Origin: Chrysogorgia sp. JL179-B06
Taxonomy: Eukaryota; Cnidaria; Anthozoa; Scleralcyonacea; Chrysogorgiidae
Length of the DNA: 64,000 nt
Assembly (NCBI GenBank): GCA_035772405.1
Contig: JAYKKM010000307.1
Span: forward strand, 250,501 to 314,500
Reading direction: 5' to 3'
In this document: one piece after another, positions 10,847-18,575 of the stretch
Layout of the letters: the number at the start of each line of letters is the position of its first letter
Numbering within the stretch: the first letter of the stretch is position 1
The notes under the pieces: model-generated
The model's database searches: none
What the model saw: the letters and a program-made list of their open reading frames with translations, nothing else
What the model was told of the DNA's origin: nothing
Position numbers and translations under genes: made by a program

Positions 10847-11266
10847 TCACCGAACTAGCACCCATACCGCTATCCCACTACCCAAACCTAGCGCGCTAAC
10901 AAACAACAATTGGTATTCCTTCATTTCCGCACTCGGTTGGTAGTAATCCGCAACCCTCGGGGAGTCAGTGAACACTCGTCCGCTGTACTGTATGGTCATT
11001 ACGCTTCTAAGTTCCTCCAACGCGTGGTTTGTGTCATTGATGTCAGCGTTAGCATCTGAGAGCATTTGCCGTAAACGCTGAATCTTATCTTTTTTAGCAA
11101 TCTCATTTTCATACCACGCTTCTTTCGCGCTGGCTAACTGCTCCAACGCATGGTTGTGTCTTTCCATCTCAGCTTCATAACCCGAGTGATTAAACTTTGA
11201 AAACATAAAGCCAGCGCCTGCAAAAGCTACTGCATTAAAAATCCCTCCAGCCACAACACTCACCAT
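10847..11266 (-). CDS. Conserved Polinton coiled-coil/membrane protein
   Basis: 139 residues. A glycine/alanine-rich hydrophobic N-terminus (AGGIFNAVAFAGAGFMF) is followed by a charged helical region with heptad spacing (about 30-85) and a C-terminal hydrophobic helix (LLFVSALGLGSGIAVWVLV). It is clearly homologous to the Polinton-2 protein at 59091-59492; both contain RLRQ-x-LSDAN and INDTN. Both sit in the small membrane-protein cluster next to the polymerase. A virion or membrane-modifying role is likely from conservation and topology, but the exact function is unknown. Its ATG follows GTTA, as in several other Polinton-1 genes. Confidence 0.75.
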   Translation of the reverse strand: MVSVVAGGIFNAVAFAGAGFMFSKFNHSGYEAEMERHNHALEQLASAKEAWYENEIAKKDKIQRLRQMLSDANADINDTNHALEELRSVMTIQYSGRVFTDSPRVADYYQPSAEMKEYQLLFVSALGLGSGIAVWVLVR

Positions 11267-11270
11267 TAAC

Positions 11271-11507
11271 TTACATTGATTTGAATGGGTCTGTCGGTAT
11301 CCACTTTTTCGATTGCATCCATTTTACTAACAGCGTTCCTGCACCAACAGCTGCAGCGAGTTTCACTATGCCTTTCACTGTCTCTGGTGTTCCCAATGGT
11401 TCCCCCAAAGCCTTTTTAGAAATCATGCTCACTGCCACAGCACCAGTCGTGACAAGTAGCGCATCGTACAATTCGTTCATAAGTTCTTTTCGATCGATCG
11501 CAGACAT
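11271..11507 (-). CDS. Small conserved hydrophobic Polinton protein
   Basis: 78 residues; homologous to 57759-57983 in Polinton-2. Both start with RK-x-(L/I)MNE(L/V)YD, continue with an alanine/valine-rich hydrophobic helix, a conserved SKK-x-LGE-(P/S)L segment, a second hydrophobic segment, and end in IP-(T/D)-DPFK. Two short hydrophobic helices suggest a membrane-active or capsid-internal peptide. It stands 4 bases from the preceding gene. Function unknown. Confidence 0.75.
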   Translation of the reverse strand: MSAIDRKELMNELYDALLVTTGAVAVSMISKKALGEPLGTPETVKGIVKLAAAVGAGTLLVKWMQSKKWIPTDPFKSM

Positions 11508-11530
11508 ATATACATTGTCGTGTGTTTTGT

Positions 11531-11875
11531 TTAAGAATCAAATGTGTCTAATATTGGACGACGAGTTCTACAACTTTCTGACACAGCTGGTGTAGTACTC
11601 ACAGGCTCTAGTCGTGTCTCTTTTTCACTGCTAATTGTGTACCACAACGAAGCACCAGCGATGATTACGCCAAGTGTTCCGACAACATATCCATAGCTCC
11701 ACTCACCACCCTGTTCTTCGTTGACTATCATTTCACGCATTTTCTTTTCTTTCGCAGCTTTCGATATCTCAGCCAACTTTTTACCAGCGGCGACGCGCTT
11801 TGGGTCCTTTACCTTAACACTTTTCACATCAGCCGTAATCCTCGCTTCAACAGCCGTCTGTGAGTCCTCAACCAT
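11531..11875 (-). CDS. Small single-pass membrane protein
   Basis: 114 residues, ATG preceded by TATTAG. A lysine-rich amphipathic region (about 18-48, including KVKDPKRVAAGKKLAEISK) precedes one membrane helix (YGYVVGTLGVIIAGASLWYTI) and a short polar tail. The Polinton-2 protein at 58010-58435 has the same KIKDPRKVASGKRLAEISK segment followed by a membrane helix, so the two are orthologous. The conserved basic helix next to a membrane anchor could contact nucleic acid or capsid. Function is not known. Confidence 0.75.
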   Translation of the reverse strand: MVEDSQTAVEARITADVKSVKVKDPKRVAAGKKLAEISKAAKEKKMREMIVNEEQGGEWSYGYVVGTLGVIIAGASLWYTISSEKETRLEPVSTTPAVSESCRTRRPILDTFDS

Positions 11876-11997
11876 CTAATACACTATCATGTGTTATCTT
11901 ACTCACAGTTGACCTCACAGGTGTCTCACAGATGACCTCACAGTTCCAAACCAAAACGCACTAAAAAAATTAGGATTTTTTCTGAGAGTATAACATA
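11876..11997. promoter_or_regulatory. Divergent promoter region between 11875 and 11998
   Basis: 122 bases separate a minus-strand and a plus-strand start, so both promoters must lie here. The region contains two TGACCTCACAG copies and an A/T-rich tract (CTAAAAAAATTAGG) close to the plus-strand ATG, which is itself preceded by ATAACATA. The division of the sequence between the two promoters is not visible. Confidence 0.5.
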
Positions 11998-12732
11998 ATG
12001 ACTCAAGCCAGAGAAATCAGCGAAGAAGATATTGCCAACATGTTGAGAGCAGCCTTTATCAGTGTGCCCACCCTACAAGGCGCCTCTGGACCTATCGTCT
12101 TAAACGAGTACTTCTCAACATACACAATGTTCGACCCCGACCCTGAAGGACCACCAAAACGGCTTGGCTCTCAGATCCGCCATACGAGGTATCTTCTCGA
12201 CGCTTGGATTGGTCTTCGAGAGGAAAGAGCCAACGAGCTTGCTGGTACGTTAGCTGACATAATCCCTGTGTGGTGTTACTCACCATTCAAATACCTTATG
12301 TTAGCGAGTGGTGTCTACTTGAGCAACCCTAGTGAGTCCACAGCTACATCACTCGGTAATTTCCTCCAAGTGTTCTTAGCGACCCTTCTATGGAAACCAT
12401 GCCCAACCAAAGCCAAAGCGTGGCTAGAGCTCGCCGCAAACCGCGACGTTCACGTTTGCAAGGTTGGGTGTAATGAGATACTGGGTGTGGGTGATATCAG
12501 GGACCACGTACTCTCGCCTGCCCACAGACACTTTGCGAGAAATAAAAACGTGTACACCTGTTACCCATGCGGTGTGTTTACCAACGACCCACTGTATCGC
12601 TTGAGACATGAGAGCTCGAAGACTCATCTTGAAAACTTAGAGCTTCAGCGGATATTTAACAACGAGCAACAGTTGCCGCAAGAGGGGAGAGCGTTTCTCT
12701 GGAGGTATAGTAACCATGAAGAAAATCGGTAA
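11998..12732 (+). CDS. Double C2H2-type zinc-finger protein
   Basis: 244 residues. The N-terminal 150 residues show no known fold by eye. Two zinc-finger-like segments follow: C-x3-C-x11-H-x5-H (HVCKVGCNEI...HVLSPAHRH) and C-x2-C-x12-H-x5-H (YTCYPCGVFT...RHESSKTH). The H-x5-H spacing is typical of U1/matrin-type fingers that bind RNA or DNA. The gene overlaps the thymidine kinase by 17 bases, so the two are probably translated from one transcript. There is no counterpart in Polinton-2. Confidence 0.65.
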   Translation: MTQAREISEEDIANMLRAAFISVPTLQGASGPIVLNEYFSTYTMFDPDPEGPPKRLGSQIRHTRYLLDAWIGLREERANELAGTLADIIPVWCYSPFKYLMLASGVYLSNPSESTATSLGNFLQVFLATLLWKPCPTKAKAWLELAANRDVHVCKVGCNEILGVGDIRDHVLSPAHRHFARNKNVYTCYPCGVFTNDPLYRLRHESSKTHLENLELQRIFNNEQQLPQEGRAFLWRYSNHEENR

Positions 12733-13288
12733 ACTAGAAATCGTGATTGGTCCCATGTTTGCAGGAAAAACAACAGAGACTCTTCGCAGGTTAGTCACGT
12801 TAAGTAAATCAGGGCTCAAAGTCCTCTACATGAACAACACAGGTGACACTAGGCGAACTGACCACGCGTTCTCCACACATCGTCAGACCATTGTTGTTGG
12901 ATCAGACAGTTTACCTGCGAAGTTAATCACCAACCTTCCAAGTTCTTCCGAGATAGCTGACTATAACGTCATCGGAATTGATGAGGGTCATTGGTACTCT
13001 GGGTTACTCCCAGTTATTCACGAATACATTAAAGCTGGTATTCACGTCATTATTTGTGGTCTCATATCAACGGAGCATTTAAAAAGACTTGGTGAACTCG
13101 ACACGTTGTTCTCAGTGGCAGACGACATCACATTTCTAAAAGCGTACTGTGCTGTTTGTCGTGACACTTACGGAACAACTGTTGAAGCACCATTCGGTTG
13201 GAGATACAACCCAGGACCATCGTTCGTTGGTGGTGCTGAGCAATATCGCGCAGTGTGCAGACGTCATCATCCTTCCACACAAAATTAA
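12716..13288 (+). CDS. tk: Thymidine kinase, TK1 type
   Basis: 190 residues; phosphorylates thymidine to dTMP for DNA synthesis. All type II TK features are visible: P-loop IGPMFAGKTT (11-20), the DEGHWY motif (89-94) with the catalytic Glu, a structural zinc site with CAVC (145-148) and C181/H184, and the lasso loop VGGAEQYRAV (171-180) that closes over thymidine. Length and order match cellular and large-DNA-virus TK1 enzymes. The ATG lies inside the end of the preceding zinc-finger gene. A TK gene is not part of the standard Polinton set, so this looks like acquired cargo that would raise dNTP supply in non-dividing cells. Confidence 0.95.
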   Translation: MKKIGKLEIVIGPMFAGKTTETLRRLVTLSKSGLKVLYMNNTGDTRRTDHAFSTHRQTIVVGSDSLPAKLITNLPSSSEIADYNVIGIDEGHWYSGLLPVIHEYIKAGIHVIICGLISTEHLKRLGELDTLFSVADDITFLKAYCAVCRDTYGTTVEAPFGWRYNPGPSFVGGAEQYRAVCRRHHPSTQN

Positions 13289-13322
13289 GGGTGTTCTCGG
13301 ATACCCCACTTTTTTAAATTTA

Positions 13323-13351
13323 GACATTGGTCACATGAAGCGTCCAATGTC
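13323..13351. terminator. Hairpin 3' of the thymidine kinase gene
   Basis: GACATTGG at 13323-13330 pairs with CCAATGTC at 13344-13351 around a 13-base loop, 34 bases after the TK stop. It sits between convergent genes, as do hairpins in Polinton-2. The rest of 13289-13523 shows no gene. Confidence 0.45.
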
Positions 13352-13523
13352 ACAGAAACATTTTTTCACACAGTGGTCAGAAGGTTTGTGAAATAAGTAG
13401 AGAAAGTTTCGCAGACATTTTTTACTGAGTTAAAAACGTCTTTAAAAAATGCTAGAGCAGTTGTCGCTTCAAACGTCGTCTCAACAACGAGAACGAGCGC
13501 TAATTCGACTCGTCAGTCACTGT

Positions 13524-14291
13524 CTAAAAAGTCTCTTTACAATAGCGTCTCTCGTGGTTACTCAACGCTGATTTATTTTTAAATTTGCGAAGGCAGTGAG
13601 AGCACTGAAACCCAACGTCAAAGAGATATTTTATCACCGCGGTGATAGCGTCGTCGTACGAGTCGCACAACAACGTTAGATAACCAGCGGATTTATATCT
13701 GAGCAACAGAGACTCCTGCTCTTTAGACGTCTTGCCTGTGCCACCTGGATTCTTGAACTCAATCACAAGCCCGCTGTGCTGTCGGTTTGCATTGGCAATA
13801 ATCAAGTCAGGCGTTCCACGTTGGTAACCTTTTTTCCACGAATTTATTCTTTTACTCGAGGTGTCTTGATTTTCACCACAAGCAGCTATCAAAATAGCTT
13901 CTGGATAATATTTCCTAAGAAAACCGACAACTTTCGTGTGTAGATCGAACTCGGTGATCATTTTAAATTGATTGTGTTTGAGACCAACGTCAGCTAAACT
14001 TTTTCTAACGCTTGGTAAGACCTCTGAGTGCACCCACCTTCCAAAGTGTTTCGCGCGCTCCAATTTACTTGAGAACGTCAGTGAGTAGACCCCAAGTTCG
14101 TTGATAAACGAGGCCTGCTCTATCTTCATTTTACAATCAGGTTCGACGTGGTCATTGACTGCATCTTTTGGTCGAGCGTAACCTAGAGCGCTCGCGACTT
14201 CTCCTGCTTTGAACCATATTTCACCGTTGTCCATGACCGTCGTGATTTGGTGACCATCGAAATCGAATAATCGAGGTATTGCGGAGGTCAT
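13524..14291 (-). CDS. BRO-N / VRR-NUC nuclease / zinc-finger fusion protein
   Basis: 255 residues from the ATG at 14291; the open frame begins at a GTG 18 bases upstream. Residues 1-100 are a BRO-N (Bro/Ant-like) DNA-binding domain: IWFKAGEVASALGYARPKDAV, then INELGVYSLTFSSKLERAKHF and WVHSEVLPSVRK. Residues about 115-220 form a VRR-NUC restriction-like nuclease with GTPDLI, LVIEFKNPGGTGKTSKEQ and a C-terminal YL-x-L-x-CDSYDDAI segment. The last 35 residues hold a finger-like C-x2-C-x12-H-x4-C. BRO-N proteins are common in large DNA viruses and phages; VRR-NUC acts on branched DNA. A repair, recombination or DNA-competition role is likely. No counterpart occurs in Polinton-2. Confidence 0.8.
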   Translation of the reverse strand: MTSAIPRLFDFDGHQITTVMDNGEIWFKAGEVASALGYARPKDAVNDHVEPDCKMKIEQASFINELGVYSLTFSSKLERAKHFGRWVHSEVLPSVRKSLADVGLKHNQFKMITEFDLHTKVVGFLRKYYPEAILIAACGENQDTSSKRINSWKKGYQRGTPDLIIANANRQHSGLVIEFKNPGGTGKTSKEQESLLLRYKSAGYLTLLCDSYDDAITAVIKYLFDVGFQCSHCLRKFKNKSALSNHERRYCKETF

Positions 14292-14318
14292 CACTATATA
14301 GTCCCCCACGAAAAAAAA

Positions 14319-14459
14319 CTACTCGACATAGGTGCCACGCCTTTTATAGATCTGGTTTGTTGTGTACCAATGCAGCAAATACGTTTTATTAGCCCTCAGT
14401 TTTCTACGTCGTCTGAAAAAGTTTCTAATGTTACGAGCCAGTTTTCTAAGCCAACCCAT
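14319..14459 (-). CDS. Short arginine-rich basic protein
   Basis: A 46-residue open frame starting MGWLRKLARNIRNFFRRRRK and ending GTYVE. About one third of the residues are Arg or Lys, mostly in the first half. It fits exactly between the BRO/VRR-NUC gene and the myristoylation-signal gene on the same strand. Size and charge resemble DNA-condensing core peptides of adenovirus-like virions, or a membrane-active cationic helix. Neither is proven, and a chance frame remains possible. Confidence 0.5.
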   Translation of the reverse strand: MGWLRKLARNIRNFFRRRRKLRANKTYLLHWYTTNQIYKRRGTYVE

Positions 14460-14467
14460 CACATAAC

Positions 14468-14677
14468 TTAGGTCACGTCTCCTACAAGTCCCACAGTGTC
14501 TAATTCTGCGGGTAGCGTAATAGGTTTGCCGTAAGTCTTTTTAGACCTCATACCAATCTCAGCGTGGAGCTCTAGAGTAACGTCACCGCGACCAAATGAT
14601 CCACCAGCTTTGAACATGTGATCAGTCGTCTTATTTATCTTATATATTTCATGGGGTCTCGAAATACATGCTCCCAT
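14468..14677 (-). CDS. Small protein with N-terminal myristoylation signal
   Basis: 69 residues beginning MGACIS, which fits the N-myristoylation consensus (Gly2, Ser6) with an adjacent Cys4 that could be palmitoylated. It resembles the 90-residue plus-strand gene at 45837-46109 in Polinton-2, which starts MGCLSS and shares FGR-x-D...EL...G...LPA. The gene starts directly at the stop codon of the fibre-like gene (ATG at 14677, stop at 14678), so both are likely on one transcript. Membrane targeting is well supported; the role in assembly, entry or exit is unknown. Confidence 0.7.
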   Translation of the reverse strand: MGACISRPHEIYKINKTTDHMFKAGGSFGRGDVTLELHAEIGMRSKKTYGKPITLPAELDTVGLVGDVT

Positions 14678-15628
14678 TTACTTTACACCATATTCCTTCA
14701 TCATTTCTCCACCCATGATTATGATGTCTCGGTTTGTCATGTAACCACTCACGATTTTCACACCGTAGAATTCTATCAACGATGGGTGCGCATAAGGTGC
14801 GAGTGGTATTCTTGGTCGATGTATTCCAAAAATTGTTCCGTAGGGTGCGCCTATCTTTTTCATATTTGCTATGAAGTCTGAATCGGCTGACTTAACGTTG
14901 TTGACCCTGACATGTGAATTGCTCATTTGCCAGTGTATCGATATCATATGCATTTTGGTGAGGTCAACACCACTCGGAATAGTGCATACTTTCTCCATCG
15001 CTGGGATGCTACCACCATACGCGAGCTTGTTGGTCACACCAGTCTTGTACCCTATGAACTTATCCCAACTACCATCGTCGTTTGATATAATTGTCTCCCA
15101 ATTTGATCCAGCGGTTCTCATTGGTAACCTCACCACAACAAAAATGGAGAGATCACACCATTGCATACTGGGGCAATTAAAATGGAGACCTGACTCAAGT
15201 GGGATTGGTGTTAACACGGGGGATAGAAAACTTTGACTTACACCGCTGATGCCGACAATAGGACCATAAGCCGGGTTGTTTTGCACTAATTTGCTTGTTT
15301 CACCAATGGCCTTCACTTTGTTTGAACCATTGGTGTAAAATTCCACATTTTTCAAGGCGTGTGCGCTAACGTTGAAGTCGAGCACAAGATTGTAGGACTG
15401 ACTCTTGAGGTAGCTTGATAGCAATTGTTCTAGAGTTCTTTTATTTGCAGCATCTGAGTCATCGACTGGGTCTGCTACGTTTTTTATCGCTGAGCCTTGC
15501 ATGTCTATTATTCCAGACATCCTCCCACCAGTCGCACTTAACTTAGGATCTTCGTCCAGATGCCTTTTCGTTCTCTTTAGTATTTTATCGTGAGGGTCGT
15601 CAGACTCATACCCATAGTTTAGACTCAT
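14678..15628 (-). CDS. Fibre-like protein with MSLNYGY N-terminal tag
   Basis: 316 residues. The N-terminus MSLNYGYES recurs in the penton-like gene at 17779. Residues about 32-70 (GRMSGIIDMQGSAIKNVADP then DDSDAANKRTLEQLL) match the stalk motif seen in phage tail fibres that trimerise. The C-terminal 180 residues are beta-rich and homologous to 55872-56630 in Polinton-2; shared features are DDGS-(W/F)-DKFIGYKTG, YGG and the SHVRVNN segment, suggesting a lectin-like sandwich fold. A receptor-binding or spike role is inferred from stalk plus globular head. The ATG is preceded by GTA. Confidence 0.65.
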   Translation of the reverse strand: MSLNYGYESDDPHDKILKRTKRHLDEDPKLSATGGRMSGIIDMQGSAIKNVADPVDDSDAANKRTLEQLLSSYLKSQSYNLVLDFNVSAHALKNVEFYTNGSNKVKAIGETSKLVQNNPAYGPIVGISGVSQSFLSPVLTPIPLESGLHFNCPSMQWCDLSIFVVVRLPMRTAGSNWETIISNDDGSWDKFIGYKTGVTNKLAYGGSIPAMEKVCTIPSGVDLTKMHMISIHWQMSNSHVRVNNVKSADSDFIANMKKIGAPYGTIFGIHRPRIPLAPYAHPSLIEFYGVKIVSGYMTNRDIIIMGGEMMKEYGVK

Positions 15629-15630
15629 TA

Positions 15631-17046
15631 CTACTTCAAGGTGTATTTGGTTACTAAATAGCCAGAGACTGCTGAGAACCCTAAGATTATCGCTAGCGTT
15701 GTCGTGTCTGACTTACTTGTGGTGGTCGTAGTTATTTGATTGGTGGTGACCACTGTTTTCTTCGCAGGTGGTGTGACTAGAGTTTCCAAGTGAAGTCCTA
15801 CCGCTTGATGGACTTTTTTATGCTTCACTTTTGGCACTCGGTGGTAGTTCAACCCGTCATTATACCCAAACGTCATCCCAGTTTCAGACGAAGTTCTTAG
15901 CACGTTATTGTAACCGACAATGGGGTCCTTTAACATGACCATGCTTCTGGGGATCAGCCAAGTATTAGGTGTCACAGCTGTGTCTAGCTTAACGTTGGTG
16001 GTACTAATCGCTTTATTCATAAGGTTGATCCAAACACTCGGTGAATACTGAACCACAGCGTTTTCAACGATGTCTCTAAAGATTTGTTGGGTTTCTCGAG
16101 CACTGGCTCTAGTTCCCACAATGCTTTGCTTTGACCTCGCTTGGGCTCCAAGAATGGCATACATGTAAACTTCAATCGACTGGTTTAGTAACTCTTGTCC
16201 TAGTGGTGTGAACCCGTCAGAGTGTCTTGGGCAATACCGACGATAATCACCTTGGATGTCTTTGATGTATCTATTGTCAACATCAGTCAATGGTACATGA
16301 CCTTTCAAAAGTCGCCAGTCAGGGAGGTACAGTCTTAAGATGTTGTTAATGTCAACTTGACTCTTACTCAAACGGAACATCACACGACGAATGGTGAAGT
16401 ACACATGAAACCTCATGAGACTCACGATTTGCTTCGGAACGTCGACGTGATAACTTAAGTTCTGTAGAGACATCCCTGAGCGGTATGTAGCGATGTACAT
16501 ACCTGCGATCGCTTGATAGTAACTCTCCGTTAGAGTCCAAACTGTGTTAACGTTACCACCAATTGCCTTGTCGTTGTGACGTCTTTTGGTGTTGATGAAT
16601 ATTCTCGGTAGATTTGATTTGAAGGAATTATTGTCGTCAACAAAGACGTCAAAATTGTGGGTTGGGTAGTTGAGGACATATGGTGGAAACGTCTCGATCT
16701 CTCTGTAGCTCTTGTGGGTCTCTGTCAGTAGTAACTTTGGGACACGCCCATCGCTCGACCATATTTTTGGGAACTCGCTGTTGTGCAACCACTTCTGCAT
16801 GTTTTTATCATTTTTGAAGGTTGTGCTGGTTATGTCTGTGCTGAGGATGTCATTGTTTCTGAAATACACATCGACACTCACGATTTTACCATCTTGTGAA
16901 ATATTTGGATAGAACTCGAATTTGCCTAAAGTAGCGTTGGGGTACTTTTTGACGAAGTCTGCCTTTGCATCATGTGCAGCCTTCGATGTGTTCGCCATCG
17001 CGCGTTTGTAGTACTTTCCATAGTAATCATGAAGGGCTTTCTGCAT
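15631..17046 (-). CDS. Large conserved Polinton protein with C-terminal membrane anchor
   Basis: 471 residues from the ATG at 17046; the frame is open to 17076, but the inner ATG matches the Polinton-2 homologue and has a symmetric promoter. It is collinear with 54478-55866: both contain DILSTDITSTTFKND, FNVFVDD-x-NSFKSNLP, SYYQAIA, YIATYRSG, QELLNQSIEVY and VQYSPSVWINLMNKAI. A threonine-rich linker precedes one hydrophobic C-terminal helix (TLAIILGFSAVSGYLVT). The protein is one of the best conserved in both elements and lies between the fibre-like and penton-like genes, so a structural virion role is likely. The exact function is unknown to me. Confidence 0.75.
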   Translation of the reverse strand: MQKALHDYYGKYYKRAMANTSKAAHDAKADFVKKYPNATLGKFEFYPNISQDGKIVSVDVYFRNNDILSTDITSTTFKNDKNMQKWLHNSEFPKIWSSDGRVPKLLLTETHKSYREIETFPPYVLNYPTHNFDVFVDDNNSFKSNLPRIFINTKRRHNDKAIGGNVNTVWTLTESYYQAIAGMYIATYRSGMSLQNLSYHVDVPKQIVSLMRFHVYFTIRRVMFRLSKSQVDINNILRLYLPDWRLLKGHVPLTDVDNRYIKDIQGDYRRYCPRHSDGFTPLGQELLNQSIEVYMYAILGAQARSKQSIVGTRASARETQQIFRDIVENAVVQYSPSVWINLMNKAISTTNVKLDTAVTPNTWLIPRSMVMLKDPIVGYNNVLRTSSETGMTFGYNDGLNYHRVPKVKHKKVHQAVGLHLETLVTPPAKKTVVTTNQITTTTTSKSDTTTLAIILGFSAVSGYLVTKYTLK

Positions 17047-17093
17047 ATATAATATACCATATGTTACACATAACACATGCTACATTATATATG
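17044..17093. promoter_or_regulatory. Symmetric bidirectional promoter (ATTATATATG both ways)
   Basis: The two divergent start codons are only 44 bases apart. Each is embedded in the same ten bases, ATTATATATG, so the interval is a ten-base inverted repeat ending in the two ATG codons. This supports the chosen starts at 17046 (minus) and 17091 (plus), and points to an A/T-rich initiator immediately upstream of the ATG. Confidence 0.65.
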
Positions 17094-17753
17094 GTCAGGG
17101 TTGTAGTATTGATTAGAGGCTCAACGGAGACTGTGGATCTACCAGAGGCACTCTTGACGTTTGGCTCAGATCCTCACTTACTAGTGAAAAAAGCGACCAT
17201 CTTTTGGGACTACACTAATGTGGAGACCGGTGTGAATGATGAAATAAGTTACAACAGCAACAAGCACGTTTTCGGGTCTGGGTACCACACTTTTAAAATG
17301 ATCGCTGACGAGTTGAAAGGATTAGGGGCTATCGAGCTAGTAGCCAACAAACACAATTCAAAATGTGAGATAAAAACTGACCAACAATTAGAGCTGTTTA
17401 AATTTGGAGAACTCTTAGGGTTCAATGATAACACAACGATAAGTAGTAGTGGTTTGGTCAGCCCTAACGTTGTGGATGTTAACAAAGGGTTGAAGTACGT
17501 ACAAGTAGGTTGTAGCATTGTGAACAGACCTGAGAATATTGTTAATGGTAGCAAAAGCGAGGTTATCGTCGAGCTACCATTGACCACCACCCAACCACTG
17601 AAGAGCTCCGTTCAACACTTCTTCAACGTTGAGTCGAAGGTGTCGATAAACAAAGGCGTTTTTACGCAGCTGGTGTTTAACGTGACTGACCAAGATGGTA
17701 GTGGTGTCAACGTTGGTGACATATTGTTGGACTTGTATGCGACGCTTGAGTAG
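17091..17753 (+). CDS. Penton-like minor capsid protein, copy A
   Basis: 220 residues from the ATG at 17091; upstream in-frame codons to 16965 belong to the opposite gene. It is homologous to 17779-18570 and to 53778-54458. Shared motifs are (K/S)A(T/S)(I/V)FW-x-Y-x-NV, the (F/L)xFGELLGF segment, INRGL-type (VNKGLKYVQ) and VESKVSI...G.F. Size, beta-rich composition and its place beside integrase and capsid genes fit the single-jelly-roll minor capsid (penton) protein of Polintons. It would occupy capsid vertices. Identification is by analogy and motif, not by search. Confidence 0.65.
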   Translation: MVRVVVLIRGSTETVDLPEALLTFGSDPHLLVKKATIFWDYTNVETGVNDEISYNSNKHVFGSGYHTFKMIADELKGLGAIELVANKHNSKCEIKTDQQLELFKFGELLGFNDNTTISSSGLVSPNVVDVNKGLKYVQVGCSIVNRPENIVNGSKSEVIVELPLTTTQPLKSSVQHFFNVESKVSINKGVFTQLVFNVTDQDGSGVNVGDILLDLYATLE

Positions 17754-17778
17754 CTAACGTTAAACGCATGCTAAAGTA

Positions 17779-18570
17779 ATGAGTCTAAACTATGGGTATG
17801 ACTCTGGTGGTTACACTGAAAAGCGACGTGTAGACGACAGCCCTCAAAAGTTGACGGTGCTCGTTGAAGGTGTGGAGAAAGTTGTGACTTTTGACTACAG
17901 TGTAGTGGCCACACACGATAACCCATACATTGTAGTCAAGACAGCCACTGTGTTTTGGAGCTACAATAACGTGGCGAGTGATGTCGATATTCAATTCGTA
18001 CTCGCTGCCACAGGAGGACCATCGTCGATAGCCGGGCCAACTCGAGTGGGTAGGGGCTACTACGACTTCGACGCGTTGGTTAGAGCTCTACGACACGCGC
18101 TCAGGGTGGTTTACGTAGACTTCGTGGTGGAGAAACTGATAGCCACAGGTAAAAGTAGGGTCAAAGTTCTGCCTTTGAGGTTTGGTGCCACCACTGTATA
18201 CAAACTTAGGCTAGGTGACATTGGGCTTTTGCTTGGTTTTGCGAAGGACGCAGGAATTTCACCAGATGCTAAGTGGCATGACAGTCCAAACAAGATCGAT
18301 ATGAACAGAGGTCTAAAGTATGTAGAAGTCTCGTGCGATGCTGTTGAGACGGAGAGCAATGTGGGCACTGATGGGAAGCGTAGTAATGTGATCACAACAT
18401 TGCCAGTACCCACCGAGCAGTCTCTTGATGGAGGGATACAACGTTATGCGTATGTTGAGTCCAAGGTGAGAATTAAAAAAGGTATTTACCCAAGTATGAC
18501 GTTTCGTGTCAAACCAAATAACGGCAGTACCAAAATTGGCGCGGTGTTATTGGAACTGTATATTGTGTGA
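17779..18570 (+). CDS. Penton-like minor capsid protein, copy B with MSLNYGY tag
   Basis: 263 residues. Residues 1-9, MSLNYGYDS, match the fibre-like protein encoded on the other strand at 15628, including the DNA around the start. The remainder is a paralogue of copy A: VKTATVFWSYNNV, the LGDIGLLLGF segment, MNRGLKYVEVSCD and YVESKVRIKKGIY. Polinton-2 has only one gene of this family and it lacks the tag. The two copies may form different vertices or a hetero-complex; this is inferred. Confidence 0.65.
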   Translation: MSLNYGYDSGGYTEKRRVDDSPQKLTVLVEGVEKVVTFDYSVVATHDNPYIVVKTATVFWSYNNVASDVDIQFVLAATGGPSSIAGPTRVGRGYYDFDALVRALRHALRVVYVDFVVEKLIATGKSRVKVLPLRFGATTVYKLRLGDIGLLLGFAKDAGISPDAKWHDSPNKIDMNRGLKYVEVSCDAVETESNVGTDGKRSNVITTLPVPTEQSLDGGIQRYAYVESKVRIKKGIYPSMTFRVKPNNGSTKIGAVLLELYIV

Positions 18571-18575
18571 ATTAT

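Noticed and set aside
11998..12732. Adenain-like protease candidate
   Set aside because: No GNHW-type His region, Asp/Glu or Cys motif is visible; two zinc fingers explain the Cys and His residues.
16965..17090. Upstream extension of the penton-like copy A gene
   Set aside because: It overlaps the opposite gene's coding region; the ATG at 17091 has the symmetric promoter context and matches homologue length.
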